DNA of 64,000 bases from an uncultured Rhodospirillaceae bacterium (GTDB taxonomy: Bacteria > Pseudomonadota > Alphaproteobacteria > Rhodospirillales > Rhodospirillaceae). The DNA is taken from contig CALSLN010000024.1 of NCBI GenBank assembly GCA_943787205.1, positions 1 to 64,000 on the forward strand, read 5' to 3'. Under the pieces are notes generated by a model that searched no databases, was not told where the DNA came from, and worked only from the letters and a program-made list of their open reading frames with translations. Position 1 is the stretch's first letter. Each line of letters opens with the position of its first letter. Below are positions 26,149 to 35,240 of the stretch, piece after piece. The position numbers and the translations under genes were made by a program.

Positions 26149-27308
26149 CGGCTCACGCCCCTCTTTACTAAAAGGTCTCTCGTAATCTCACTGATCTTTG
26201 TGACCCCAAGTAAGGCCATGTCGCGTTCGATTTCCGTACGCAGAAGATTGAGCGCTTTTTCCACGCCAGCTTGACCACCTGCGCCGAGGCCATAAACGTA
26301 AGACCGCCCGATAGAGCAGGCGGTTGCGCCCAACGCCAAGGCTTTAATCACGTGGGTGCCACGTCGGATACCGCCGTCCAGAATAACGTCTATTTTATCA
26401 CCTACGGCTTCAACGATTGGCGGCAAAGCATCAATGCACGCCTGCACGCCGTCCAATTGCCGGCCGCCGTGGTTTGAGACCATCACGCCATGAGCGCCAA
26501 TTTCCGTTGCCTTGATGGCGTCGTGAGCGGAGTGCACGCCCTTAACAAGAAAGCGTCCGCCCCACTCTTGCGCGATCCACTCTGCGTCTTTCCAGGTCAT
26601 GCTACTGTCGATCTGGCTCGAGAGATACTGAATTGGTGAGATTTGTTTGTCCGCAATGCCCAAGCCCTTGTGCTGAGAAACATTCGCTAGGTCAAAGTTG
26701 GGGTTACGCAGCGCGTTTAAGCTCCAATGCGGATGGGTTGCGAAGCTGAACAGACTGCCGAGTGAGAACTTTGGTGGCATGGTCATGCCGGTCACCAGGT
26801 CGCGCTCCCGATTACCGGGAACGGGCACGTCGATGGTTAAACAAATGGCATCATACTTGGCGGCCTTGCAGCGCTCGATAAACTCCTTGGTCAAACCCCG
26901 ATCTTTATACACATAGATCTGGAACATCTTTGGGCCGTCAGTTGCTGAAGCCACATCCTCGATAGATGTCGTCGATAAGCTCGATAGGCTATACAGCGTT
27001 CCAGCCTTATGGGCTGCTCGGGCGACCGCTGCTTCACCCGTGTGATGAAACAGTTTCGACATCCCAGTAGGCGAGAGAAAGACTGGCCAATCCAACTCCA
27101 CACCAAGAGCGTTGGTTTTCGTGTCGATGGTGCTGGTGTCATTCAGAAGATTAGGCACCAGCTCGTAGTCCTCAAAGGCCTCTGTGTTCCGTCGAAGGGT
27201 GACTTCATCATCTGCGCCGCCATCCAAGTAATGGAAGATGGGCGCGGGCAGGCGGCGTTTCGCCTTGGCGCGCAAGTCTCGGATGTTATGGCAGCGGTCT
27301 AGCGACAT
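26145..27308 (-). CDS. FMN-dependent alpha-hydroxy acid dehydrogenase (LldD/glycolate oxidase family)
   Basis: 387 residues from ATG 27308 (GAGG 5 nt upstream); the track start at 27326 is a TTG. The TIM-barrel family is clear: 'RRLPAPIFHYLDGGADDEVTLRRN', 'PVFLSPTGMSKLFHHTGEAAVARAAHKAGTLYSLSSLSTTSIEDVA', 'MFQIYVYKDRGLTKEFIERCKAAKYDAICLTIDVPVPGNRERD', the catalytic signature 'VMVSNHGGRQLDG' containing the active-site His and Arg, and 'VILDGGIRRGTHVIKALALGATACSIGRSYVYGLGAGGQ' for FMN phosphate. It oxidises an L-2-hydroxy acid to a 2-oxo acid at the cytoplasmic face, with electrons going to quinone or oxygen. It could feed the ThDP enzyme type of chemistry, but no operon link exists. It diverges from the amine oxidase pair 140 bp away. 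Confidence 0.93.
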   Translation of the reverse strand: MSLDRCHNIRDLRAKAKRRLPAPIFHYLDGGADDEVTLRRNTEAFEDYELVPNLLNDTSTIDTKTNALGVELDWPVFLSPTGMSKLFHHTGEAAVARAAHKAGTLYSLSSLSTTSIEDVASATDGPKMFQIYVYKDRGLTKEFIERCKAAKYDAICLTIDVPVPGNRERDLVTGMTMPPKFSLGSLFSFATHPHWSLNALRNPNFDLANVSQHKGLGIADKQISPIQYLSSQIDSSMTWKDAEWIAQEWGGRFLVKGVHSAHDAIKATEIGAHGVMVSNHGGRQLDGVQACIDALPPIVEAVGDKIDVILDGGIRRGTHVIKALALGATACSIGRSYVYGLGAGGQAGVEKALNLLRTEIERDMALLGVTKISEITRDLLVKRGVSR

Positions 27309-27447
27309 CAGGGCCTCGGTTTTCAACTGTTTATGATCTCAGGTTTACCATACTCGCGCAGTGGCCATAAAGGGGGGCAGAGCTTGCCTCACACGTGCTA
27401 CGCTTGCAGCATCCCTTTCAAGATCAGTTAATCGCGGAGCGGCAGAA

Positions 27448-28911
27448 ATGAAGACAGATCGTAGAACGGCCCTTAAACTCGGCAGTGCAGTGGCGGCCAC
27501 ATTGGCGGCGAGTACAGCGCGGGCGCAGTCGGTGTCTAGCGCCGATCCAGACGTTATCGTCATCGGTGCCGGACTGTCGGGGCTATACGCCGCGATGCTT
27601 CTCACCGAAGCTGGAGCCACGGTGCAGGTGATTGAGGGGCGGGACCGCGTTGGCGGCCGCTTGTTCAGTGCCCGTAATGTTGAGGGCAACCCGGAATGGG
27701 GCGGGGATTCAATTCTCGGCGGTTATGGCCGCATGCAGGACGTTTCCGCCAATGTCGGCGTTAAGCTGGAGGACCACCAATCCCGCCGCGATCTCTCGCC
27801 CGAAGCGCACAAAGATCCAACCAATACAGAATTAGCCTTACGTGGAAAACTCATTCCCAAAGGCGATTGGCCAACCCATCCATTGAATATGATGCCCGCC
27901 GGCGCGAAGGCTCGCTTTCCTGGCCGTGGGTATTTCCAGTCGGTCATCGGTGAGAACAACCCGCTGGAGGCCTTTGAGGATTGGCTTGATGCGGACAGTG
28001 CTCAGTTTGATCGCTCGATCTACGAGGTCTTCAAGGAGATCGGCTGGAGCGATGAAGCGATCGAGCTCAACTACAACACTAACGTACAGTACGGCACCTC
28101 GGCCCACGATATTTCATCGTTGATGTGGTTCTTCACCCAGGCCTGGTTCAAGTTGCAAGGCGACTTGGATCGCGTTGCCTTCAAAGCGCCAGGCGGAAAC
28201 CAGAGCATTCCCGAAGCCATGGCCGCGACTTTGCCTGGTGAAGTGCATCTGAGCAAAGAAGTTATCGGCATTCGTAGTGAGCCAGGGCAGGCGGAGGTGC
28301 ATTGTTCTGATGGCAGTGTTTACAAAGCCAAGCGGGTAATCTGCTCGATGCCGATCCCGACGATGCGTTGGCTCAAGTTCGATCCGTTATTACCGGCCCT
28401 CAAAGCGCAAGCTATTGCCACGGTGCCAGTGCAGAAAATCACCAAGATCATCATGGTGCCGAAGAAACCCTTCTGGGAAGAAGACGGCTTTAGCCCTGCC
28501 ATGTGGACGGATACAGACTGTGGCGAAGTGCGCGCCCTCCGTGAAGGGGAAGATGCCAACCGCATCACCTGCCTCATGGCCTGGGGCCGGGGCCACCTTG
28601 CCGACAAACTCGATAGCTTTAGCGATGAAGACGCCATGGCGCGGGTCATTGCCGACTACGAACGTATTCGCCCGGCCGCCAAAGGCTTGCTGGAACCAGC
28701 GGGCATTAAATCCTGGCAAAGCGATCCCTTCGCCGCAGGCGATTGGGCGGTGTGGTCGCCGGGCACGGTGACCACCATGGTCAAAGCGATCATGGATCCA
28801 GCCGATCGTATTCACTTCTGTGGCGAGCATACGGCGACGTCGAACCGCGGTATGGAAGGCGCGATGGAGTCCGGCGAACGGGCAGCCTTCGAAGTCCTTG
28901 ATGTAATTTAG
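27448..28911 (+). CDS. Tat-exported flavin amine oxidase (copy 1 of tandem pair)
   Basis: 487 residues from ATG 27448 (GGAG 8 nt upstream); the track start at 27361 adds a non-signal stretch and is rejected. The leader 'MKTDRRTALKLGSAVAATLAASTARAQS' is a Tat-like signal, fitting export of a folded flavoprotein. The FAD site is '[38 protein letters not shown]', followed by 'WGGDSILGGYGR'. The C-terminal FAD motif is 'RIHFCGEHTATSNRGMEGAMESGERAAFEVLD'. A family-specific stretch 'DWPTHPLNMMPAGAKARFPGR' is shared with the next gene and with the decayed copy at 404. The family oxidatively deaminates amines, releasing H2O2 and ammonia. The next gene starts 1 bp after its stop, so the two are co-translated. 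Confidence 0.93.
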   Translation: MKTDRRTALKLGSAVAATLAASTARAQSVSSADPDVIVIGAGLSGLYAAMLLTEAGATVQVIEGRDRVGGRLFSARNVEGNPEWGGDSILGGYGRMQDVSANVGVKLEDHQSRRDLSPEAHKDPTNTELALRGKLIPKGDWPTHPLNMMPAGAKARFPGRGYFQSVIGENNPLEAFEDWLDADSAQFDRSIYEVFKEIGWSDEAIELNYNTNVQYGTSAHDISSLMWFFTQAWFKLQGDLDRVAFKAPGGNQSIPEAMAATLPGEVHLSKEVIGIRSEPGQAEVHCSDGSVYKAKRVICSMPIPTMRWLKFDPLLPALKAQAIATVPVQKITKIIMVPKKPFWEEDGFSPAMWTDTDCGEVRALREGEDANRITCLMAWGRGHLADKLDSFSDEDAMARVIADYERIRPAAKGLLEPAGIKSWQSDPFAAGDWAVWSPGTVTTMVKAIMDPADRIHFCGEHTATSNRGMEGAMESGERAAFEVLDVI

Positions 28912-28912
28912 C

Positions 28913-30334
28913 ATGGGCCTGTCACGCCGCACGTTTGTTGCAACTTCGGCTTTAGCCCTTGCGGCGTCACGCCCTCTCCACGCAAAAACCGAAGCGGACG
29001 TCATTATTATTGGGGCTGGGCTGTCGGGCCTCTATGCCGCGCGTCTCTTGGCAGATGAAGGCGCGAAGGTTGTTGTTGTCGAAGGCCGCAATCGTGTCGG
29101 TGGTCGTCTCGAAAGTTACCGGCATCTTGAAGGATCACCGGAAGCGGGTGGAGATTCTATCCTCGGTGGGTATGGCCGCGTCCGCGACCTGGCTGACCAA
29201 CTTGGGCTCACTGTTGTTAATCACCGTCCCCGTGGACGACTATCGCAAACGGAGATCGCCCTCGGTGGCAATGTTATTCCACGCGATGAATGGGCCGCGC
29301 ATCCGCTCAATCATATGCCCGCCAATGCCAAAACATCTTTCCCGGGGCGACGATTTTTTGAATCTGTTGTCGCCGCCAATAATCCGCTTGATGCGTTTGA
29401 AAGTTGGGCTGACCCAGAAAGCAAAAAGTACGACCGTTCCGTCCACGCCTTTCTTCAAGAGCAAGGATGGAGCGAGGAGACCATTAATCTCAATTACAAC
29501 ACCAACATCGGGCGCGGCACATCGGCGCACGACTGCTCGGTCCTCACGTGGTTCTTCCGTATTGGCTGGGACAAGGTGCAAACGGACATTGAAAACGTTG
29601 CGCTTAAAGTGGTTGGCGGTAATCAGTCCATTCCTGAAACCATCGCAGCACAGTTGCCAGGCGATGTGCACCTCAACAAACCTGTTGCTGCCATCCATCA
29701 GGATGCAACGGGTGTCGATGTCATTTGTGAAGACGGCACCACCTTCCGAGGCAAGCGCGTAATTAACTCCACACCGCTGCCGCCGCTGCGCTGGGTGAAC
29801 TTTGACCCGCTGTTGCCAGCTGAAAAAGCAGCGGCCATCAAGATGCTGCCGTCCATGAAGATCAACAAGGTATTCCTCACGGCAACGGAGCCATTTTGGG
29901 ATGACGATGGCTTTGGTCCGGGTATGTGGACCGATACGCCGATGGGGCAGGTGGCTGTTTTGCGTCAGTTGGAAAATAGCACTGCCGTCACCGGGCTAAT
30001 CGCCCGGTCGCGCGGCATCATGGCTGAAAAACTAGATACGCTTGGATCAGAAGCAGCGCAGGCGCTAGTGATTGCCGAATACGAAAAACTCCGGCCCGCT
30101 GCTAAGGGCAAACTCAAGGCTGTCGGTTATAAGTCCTGGGCGAAAGATCGCTTCGCGGGGGGGACTTGGATGGAATGGCACCCTGGGCAGGTACATATGT
30201 TCCAACCCCACCTTGCATCATCCGCAGGCCGCATTCACTTTTGTGGCGAACATACCGCGCAGTCAAACAGAGGCATGGAAGCCGCGGCAGAATCTGCCGA
30301 ACGCTGTGCCTTCGAAGTGTTGGACATGCTCTAG
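28913..30334 (+). CDS. Tat-exported flavin amine oxidase (copy 2 of tandem pair)
   Basis: 473 residues. ATG is 1 bp after the upstream TAG. Tat-like leader 'MGLSRRTFVATSALALAASRPLHAK' (SRRTFVA fits S/T-R-R-x-F-x). FAD site '[38 protein letters not shown]'; C-terminal FAD motif 'RIHFCGEHTAQSNRGMEAAAESAERCAFEVLDML'. Collinear with copy 1 throughout ('EWAAHPLNHMPANAKTSFPGR', 'NLNYNTNIGRGTSAHD'). A tandem duplication followed by divergence is the simplest origin; different substrate specificity or a heteromeric enzyme are possible (inference). Its leader resembles that of the decayed copy at 404 ('RRTAIAG...[13 protein letters not shown]'), so the broken gene is probably closer to this copy at the 5' end. 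Confidence 0.93.
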   Translation: MGLSRRTFVATSALALAASRPLHAKTEADVIIIGAGLSGLYAARLLADEGAKVVVVEGRNRVGGRLESYRHLEGSPEAGGDSILGGYGRVRDLADQLGLTVVNHRPRGRLSQTEIALGGNVIPRDEWAAHPLNHMPANAKTSFPGRRFFESVVAANNPLDAFESWADPESKKYDRSVHAFLQEQGWSEETINLNYNTNIGRGTSAHDCSVLTWFFRIGWDKVQTDIENVALKVVGGNQSIPETIAAQLPGDVHLNKPVAAIHQDATGVDVICEDGTTFRGKRVINSTPLPPLRWVNFDPLLPAEKAAAIKMLPSMKINKVFLTATEPFWDDDGFGPGMWTDTPMGQVAVLRQLENSTAVTGLIARSRGIMAEKLDTLGSEAAQALVIAEYEKLRPAAKGKLKAVGYKSWAKDRFAGGTWMEWHPGQVHMFQPHLASSAGRIHFCGEHTAQSNRGMEAAAESAERCAFEVLDML

Positions 30335-30349
30335 CAAGGAATAGATGTG

Positions 30350-30732
30350 ATGCCGAGCCTTCTCATCGTATATTCAGTAGCACTGTTTGCTGTAATCATT
30401 GTTCTTCATTACGTGATGGGCCGCGTCACGGTTGCGGGGGTCTTATTTTTAAATACAAAAATGGACTCTTGGAACCTTCTCAAAGGGAAAGCGCTCTACT
30501 GGGCAAGCAAATAGTATTCGCCGTATTCAGTGTTGTTTTTGTCTTGGTGAGTTGGGCGACTATGTTCTCTCTTATCGTTTTCTATTTTGCGACCACGCTC
30601 GATGATCAGTTCGGCAATGTGGGTGAATACACAGTCATAGCAATTTGGTTTTTCAACTACATTTTAGGTTTCGGTTACCCGATATATGTTCATCGTCAGA
30701 AATTGAGAACAGCCGGGTTTCTAAACATTTAG
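30350..30732 (+). pseudogene. Small inner-membrane protein, apparently frameshifted
   Basis: Two frames together look like one 3-TM protein of about 127 residues. The first frame starts at ATG 30350 (AAGGA 9 nt upstream) and reads 'MPSLLIVYSVALFAVIIVLHYVMGRVTVAGVLFL...GKALYWASK' before TAG at 30512-30514. The second, +2 relative, continues 'QIVFAVFSVVFVLVSWATMFSLIVFYFATTLDDQFGNVGEYTVIAIWFFNYILGFGYPIYVHRQKL' to TAG at 30730-30732. Adding one A to the run at AGCAAATAG would read '...YWASKIVFAVFSVV', joining the TM segments. It could instead be two overlapping small genes (second start TTG 30469). It sits directly behind the amine oxidase pair. Function unknown. Confidence 0.55.
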
Positions 30733-30801
30733 GTCAATCTCTTACGCAAACGCGAACGGGCTTTGGCCTGACCAAAACGTCTCACGCCATAATAAACCCC
30801 G

Positions 30802-31578
30802 TTAAACAGGCTCAATCGACTTGAGAGCGTCAGAGATCGTCTGCGCGCAGGCCTTTAACGGCTGCAAGAAACGATCCGTGGCATCTTCCAAGGGCACGGC
30901 GGTGGGGTGAAACCGGTTCGATAATGCAAGGTCGACGTTCCCGTTTACCTTGAGGGGCACGGAGAGGGTGCCCCAGTTTACACCTGGCACTTTGGTCATC
31001 GCGAAGCCTTGGGCTCGCGTCTCCCGTATCACCGATTCAAATTCATCAGTGTTGAGTTGTGCGCGCGAAAAAATATTTGGGTCTGCGGCGAGTGCGGATT
31101 TGAGGATATTAACGCGGACGTCCTTTGTCTTATACGCTAAAAGAACGTGCCCCGCTGAGCGACCCACCAAGGGCAGAACCAAGTGCTCTCGCATCGGATA
31201 AACAATCATAGGCGATTCAGCATCGGTGCTTTCCAGCACTGTGAGGCGGCTATTTCGAATCGTTGCGAGGCTGAGAGGCCACCCGATCGCTTTACAGGTT
31301 TCAATAAGGTGCGGGCGCACATGGGTGGTGACCCAGTCGTCTCGCGGAGCACCGCTTGAAAACTCAAGAACGCGTGGGGTTACTGTATATTTGCGGGTGG
31401 CCTCATCGCGTACGACGTAGCCAAGGTTGACCCAAGTCACGAGATAGCGGTTAACGGCGGCGCGAGGCACGCCTGAAAGCTTCGCTAATTCCGACACGGT
31501 CACGCCATCAAACGCATTTATGTTGCGCAATACGGTGACCGCCCGTTCAACAATCTCTAGTGGGGTTACGCCGCCCAT
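30802..31578 (-). CDS. IclR-family transcriptional regulator (downstream copy)
   Basis: 258 residues. N-terminal winged helix 'LEIVERAVTVLRNINAFDGVTVSELAKLSGVPRAAVNRYLVTWVNLGYVVRDEATRKYTVTP' (recognition helix around 'RAAVNRYL'), then the IclR effector domain with 'LVLPLVGRSAGHVLLAY', 'VIRETRAQGFAMTKV' and 'WGTLSVPLKVNGNVDLALSNRF'. IclR proteins sense carboxylic or aromatic acids and control catabolic operons. Its ATG lies 1 bp after the stop of the paralog at 31580 (TGACATG), so both are made from one mRNA. Probable targets are the divergent TonB receptor at 32615 and the amine oxidase genes on the other side; this is inference from position. Confidence 0.9.
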   Translation of the reverse strand: MGGVTPLEIVERAVTVLRNINAFDGVTVSELAKLSGVPRAAVNRYLVTWVNLGYVVRDEATRKYTVTPRVLEFSSGAPRDDWVTTHVRPHLIETCKAIGWPLSLATIRNSRLTVLESTDAESPMIVYPMREHLVLPLVGRSAGHVLLAYKTKDVRVNILKSALAADPNIFSRAQLNTDEFESVIRETRAQGFAMTKVPGVNWGTLSVPLKVNGNVDLALSNRFHPTAVPLEDATDRFLQPLKACAQTISDALKSIEPV

Positions 31579-31579
31579 G

Positions 31580-32410
31580 TCAGGCCGTCGCCCCGATGTT
31601 CTCAGTCTGAGCCGCTCTTATGGTTTCTTGCCACCGGCTCGTATCCAGATCGCTCAGGCACTGCGTCAGCTCCTCAGCGCAGGACAGCAAAGGATCAAGC
31701 AGTTTTTCAGTCACCTGACCCAGAGAAAGAACGGAATCATTCACGCCAACGGAAACGCAAAACGGCACAGCCCCATTAACATGAACCGGAACTGCGATTG
31801 TGTTGAGCTGCTTGTTCACTGTTTTGGATGCCGCATAACCTGAGTTCACAATGTCACTCAAGAGCTTTGGGACGCTCTTTGAATCGATGCCAGACTCTTC
31901 ATAGAGCGTTGACGATTGTTGAACGGCCATGGCTAAAACGTCATCTCTCACGGGCTGGGTGAGATACGCAAGGAGGACATGCCCCGCAGCGCGGCCGAGC
32001 AAAGGCCGCATCAACATTGTGCGGCGCTGTTTGGTGACCAAGGGCGATACAGCGTCCGTATTTGCGATCAACGTCAACTGAGCACTCTTGAGCGTGGTAA
32101 AATTCAATGACCACCCAATGTCTCGGCAGGTGCGATGCAGGATCGGAAGAACTGTAAGCCGGAGAGCTTGATCGCGTGTCGCCCCTTTCGACAGCTCAAA
32201 TGTCTTCGCCGTCGGTTGATAGGTCAGCGTGCGTTCGTCGCGAAAAATGTATCCCAGTTTCAAGAGTGTGACGATGTAACGGTTCACAGCAGACCGCGGC
32301 AGATCGACCGCCTGCGACAGATCCGACATCGTAATGCCGTCAGCCGCGTTAACCGCGCCAAGAACTCTGGCGAACCGTTCGATGCTCTCTAGGGGCTGGA
32401 TCTGTGCCAA
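31580..32410 (-). CDS. IclR-family transcriptional regulator (upstream copy)
   Basis: 276 residues. Winged helix 'LESIERFARVLGAVNAADGITMSDLSQAVDLPRSAVNRYIVTLLKLGYIFRDERTLTYQPTAKTFELS', then effector domain 'MLMRPLLGRAAGHVLLAYLTQPVRDDVLAMAVQQS' and 'LNTIAVPVHVNGAVPFCVSVGVNDS'. It shares the layout and the unusual 'RxAVNRYxVTxxxLGYxxRDE' helix-turn-helix with its neighbour, so the two are recent-looking paralogs that could form heterodimers. The first gene of a two-gene unit; the 204-bp gap to the divergent TonB receptor must hold both promoters and probably the operator. Confidence 0.9.
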   Translation of the reverse strand: MAQIQPLESIERFARVLGAVNAADGITMSDLSQAVDLPRSAVNRYIVTLLKLGYIFRDERTLTYQPTAKTFELSKGATRDQALRLTVLPILHRTCRDIGWSLNFTTLKSAQLTLIANTDAVSPLVTKQRRTMLMRPLLGRAAGHVLLAYLTQPVRDDVLAMAVQQSSTLYEESGIDSKSVPKLLSDIVNSGYAASKTVNKQLNTIAVPVHVNGAVPFCVSVGVNDSVLSLGQVTEKLLDPLLSCAEELTQCLSDLDTSRWQETIRAAQTENIGATA

Positions 32411-32614
32411 AGCGTACTCTCCAGGCGATTACTCATTCAGCGATCATATTGGTTACGTTATCACATACAACGGTGCAGAAAGTAGGGTTGTTCTTGATCG
32501 CTGACCGAGCAGGGGCCGCTTTGGGCTACAGGGTTTCAAGCCTGTGAGAGACAAATCACCCCAAGACTAAACACTCGTTCAACGTGTCATGCACAAGCAC
32601 TCCGGAGAAAAACC

Positions 32615-34729
32615 ATGAAATTGAGAACAGCACTTCTTGCCTCTGTGGCAATGTCACTGGCGCTCCCTGCATCTGCGCAACAGGTTGCGTTAGAAGAAAT
32701 CGTTGTTACGGCGCGTAAGCGCTCAGAAACGTTGTTGGAAATTCCGCTCACCGTGTCGGCATTCTCGGCCGATGATATTGAGCAGGCGGGCTACACGACC
32801 ATTTCTGATTTGATTGAAGCTGTGCCGGGCGTGCAGTACGGCAGTTTTGAAGCTGAAGGGCGTGGTGATTCAGCCAGCTTCCGTGGCGTCGCGACCAACA
32901 CCGGTGACCCAACCCTGCAAAACTCGTCCAAGTTTATCGACGGTGTTTACGTCTCAGGCTCGCTCTTCACGGCGCTGCTCTCTGATCTAGAGCGGGTTGA
33001 AGTGATCAAGGGGCCACAAAGCGCGCTCTATGGCCGCGCGACGTTCTCCGGGGCGATCAACTACATCACGAAAAAGCCGTCCAATGAGTTCGAAGGCTCC
33101 ATCAGTGCCACGGTTGCCGAGTATGACGAAATTCAGCTCAGCGGCTCTTTGAGTGGCCCAATCGTGGAAGACCGTTTAGCCATTCGGATTAGCGGCGGAT
33201 TGCTCAGTAAGGGCAGCGAATACAACAACATTACCAATGGCGCCGAGATGGGCGAAGACGATATCTATTCCATCAGCACTGCTTTGAGGTTGACGCCAAG
33301 TGACGCCTTCACGGCAGACTTATCGCTCAGCTATTCCGATGCGGATCTTGGTGAAGCGCCTCGTGCCACCACAGCCCTTAATAGCGGCGAGTTGGTTTTC
33401 CCTCTGACCTCCGTGATCGGCGGCAACGTGGATCAGTTGGACGATCCAGGGATCCAATCCGAGACCTTCCGTGGCAGCTTGTCCATGAATTACGACATGA
33501 ACGGTTACACGCTCACATCGATCACCGGGTATGGCGAAGAAGACACGGTTAACCAGTCCGATGGGAATTACGACCCCAGCAAAGTGGGTTTCTTATCGTT
33601 CCTCTGTAATGCCGGACCATTCGTTGGCGCCGATTGCAGTATTTTCCAAACCGTCACGGAACGTCGGCTTGAATCAAAATTCCAGGAATTCCGCATTACG
33701 TCGCCAGACGACGAGCGCTTAAGCTGGATTGCTGGGGCTTCCTATTTTGATGAAGACTTCTCGACGGCGCGCTTACGTAACTTCCGTCAATCCCCGTCTC
33801 TGAAGACCACTGAGAACCTGTCCGTCTTTGGCTCCGTGTCCTTCGAGGCAAGCGAGCAGTTCACAGTGAGCTTTGATGGCCGCTACCAAACAGAAGACAT
33901 CAAAGTTGAGAACCTCGACACCGGGACGATTCAAGAAGGTGAGTTCAATTCGTTCTTGCCGCGTTTCATCGTCGAATACACACCGTCAGACGATACTTTG
34001 CTCTACGCCAGTGCGGCGAAGGGCAACAAGCCGGGCACATTTAACAGCTCAGGCCCACCGCAGTTTGCCGTTGTCGACGAAGAGTCACTTTGGACCTATG
34101 AAGTCGGGACTAAAGTCAACGCATTGAACGATGTTCTCACAATCCAAGCCGCTGGTTACTTTATTGATTGGAGCAACCAAGTCTTCCGCTTCAACGACCC
34201 AGACCCCACAGTTGGGAGCTACTTCATCAACGCGGGTGAAACTGAAGTCTGGGGCGCTGATTTCTCCGTCAACGCGCAGTTCAACGAGCACTTGCGTGGC
34301 TCGGTTTCGTATTCTTATGTTGATACGGAATTCAAAGTCTTTGAATCAGCGAATGCTTTGACAATTCTGGGTGATGCCGATGTGTCTGGTAATCAGACGC
34401 CGCGCACCTCCGGAAACTCCCTCTTTGCATCTCTTGAGTATCAAGCGCCTCTGAACATGATCGGGGATGGTTACGACTGGTTCGCCCGCGCCGATTTGAG
34501 CTATCGCGATGAGATGTTTATCGATGAACTCAATCTAGAAACAATCGGGCCGCAGACACTTGTTAATCTGCGCCTCGGTATTGATACGGGACCAGCCCGT
34601 GTCACGCTGTTTGTCGATAACGCAACGAACAGCGATGCGCTGACCACTGGCTTCAGATTTGGTGCAGTGGCGCTCGTCGGACTGCCCCAAAGCCGGCAGT
34701 ATGGCATTTCAGCCGCTTACAAGTTTTAG
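32615..34729 (+). CDS. TonB-dependent outer-membrane receptor
   Basis: 704 residues; GGAG lies 7-8 nt before the ATG. Signal peptide 'MKLRTALLASVAMSLALPASAQQ', TonB-box-like 'VALEEIVVTARKRSETLLEIPLTVSAFSADDIE', plug domain with 'LERVEVIKGPQSALYGRATFSGAINYITKKPS', barrel ending in 'YGISAAYKF' (terminal Phe). It is related to the receptor at 1930 (same opening motif and same 'S/A-GAINYIT' plug element) but about 130 residues shorter, lacking the Cys-rich loop insertions. Located divergently from the two IclR regulators and upstream of the 108-residue protein and Tat-like methyltransferase, with a terminator-like hairpin at 34812 between them. The ligand is unknown. Confidence 0.94.
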   Translation: MKLRTALLASVAMSLALPASAQQVALEEIVVTARKRSETLLEIPLTVSAFSADDIEQAGYTTISDLIEAVPGVQYGSFEAEGRGDSASFRGVATNTGDPTLQNSSKFIDGVYVSGSLFTALLSDLERVEVIKGPQSALYGRATFSGAINYITKKPSNEFEGSISATVAEYDEIQLSGSLSGPIVEDRLAIRISGGLLSKGSEYNNITNGAEMGEDDIYSISTALRLTPSDAFTADLSLSYSDADLGEAPRATTALNSGELVFPLTSVIGGNVDQLDDPGIQSETFRGSLSMNYDMNGYTLTSITGYGEEDTVNQSDGNYDPSKVGFLSFLCNAGPFVGADCSIFQTVTERRLESKFQEFRITSPDDERLSWIAGASYFDEDFSTARLRNFRQSPSLKTTENLSVFGSVSFEASEQFTVSFDGRYQTEDIKVENLDTGTIQEGEFNSFLPRFIVEYTPSDDTLLYASAAKGNKPGTFNSSGPPQFAVVDEESLWTYEVGTKVNALNDVLTIQAAGYFIDWSNQVFRFNDPDPTVGSYFINAGETEVWGADFSVNAQFNEHLRGSVSYSYVDTEFKVFESANALTILGDADVSGNQTPRTSGNSLFASLEYQAPLNMIGDGYDWFARADLSYRDEMFIDELNLETIGPQTLVNLRLGIDTGPARVTLFVDNATNSDALTTGFRFGAVALVGLPQSRQYGISAAYKF

Positions 34730-34811
34730 GCACACTCAGGCTGGGGTGGAAGGCAAACCTTTCACCCCGGACCCTGGTCTAAAACACCGAGATAATCGTA
34801 TGTTAGGATAG

Positions 34812-34838
34812 AGAGCGGCTTAAGCCGCTCTTGGTTTG
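34812..34838 (+). terminator. Rho-independent terminator after the TonB receptor
   Basis: Perfect palindrome AGAGCGGCTTAAGCCGCTCT followed by TGGTTTG. A second hairpin, GGGGTGGAAGG-caaa-CCTTTCACCCC, lies about 60 bp upstream near 34744-34769 without a T-tract. Confidence 0.75.
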
Positions 34839-34904
34839 TAAGGTAGAAGCTTATTTTGCGATAGAATTTAGGCGGACCCTCTTCACTGAATTGAGAGACT
34901 GATC

Positions 34905-35231
34905 ATGACCGAAGGCTCTAAGAGCAAAGCAACACACCGCGAGGACTTTGTTCCTCCTCAAACCGAAGATGTGTTTCTCGATAACGCGGCCTTGGACAAT
35001 GTGATGTCGACGGTCATTGCTCTGGGCAGTGAGTTTTGGGCGCTGCAAAAGCGCATGAACGTGATGGAAACACTGTTGGAAGAAAATGGCTCCGTCTCGA
35101 AGGAGATGGTTGAAGCCTATCGTCCGACCGAAGAGCAAAGCGCCGCCTGGGAAGAGCAACGAGATCGTTTCATCAATCGCGTGTACGGGTTCTTGCAGAA
35201 CACCGGTACCGATTCAAAGACCGCCGGGTAG
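34905..35231 (+). CDS. Small hypothetical protein coupled to Tat-like methyltransferase
   Basis: 108 residues, not recognised. Acidic and polar with no signal peptide or TM segment: 'MTEGSKSKATHREDFVPPQTEDVFLDNAALDNVMSTVIALGSEFWALQKRMNVMETLLEENGSVSKEMVEAYRPTEEQSAAWEEQRDRFINRVYGFLQN'. The centre (about 35-65) looks helical and amphipathic, able to form a coiled coil or helical hairpin. The stop is 9 bp before the ATG of the methyltransferase at 35241, so the two are co-transcribed. By analogy with redox-enzyme maturation pairs it could be a cytoplasmic partner or chaperone for the Tat-like substrate next door, but nothing in the sequence proves this. Confidence 0.75.
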   Translation: MTEGSKSKATHREDFVPPQTEDVFLDNAALDNVMSTVIALGSEFWALQKRMNVMETLLEENGSVSKEMVEAYRPTEEQSAAWEEQRDRFINRVYGFLQNTGTDSKTAG

Positions 35232-35240
35232 GAGAGCACC

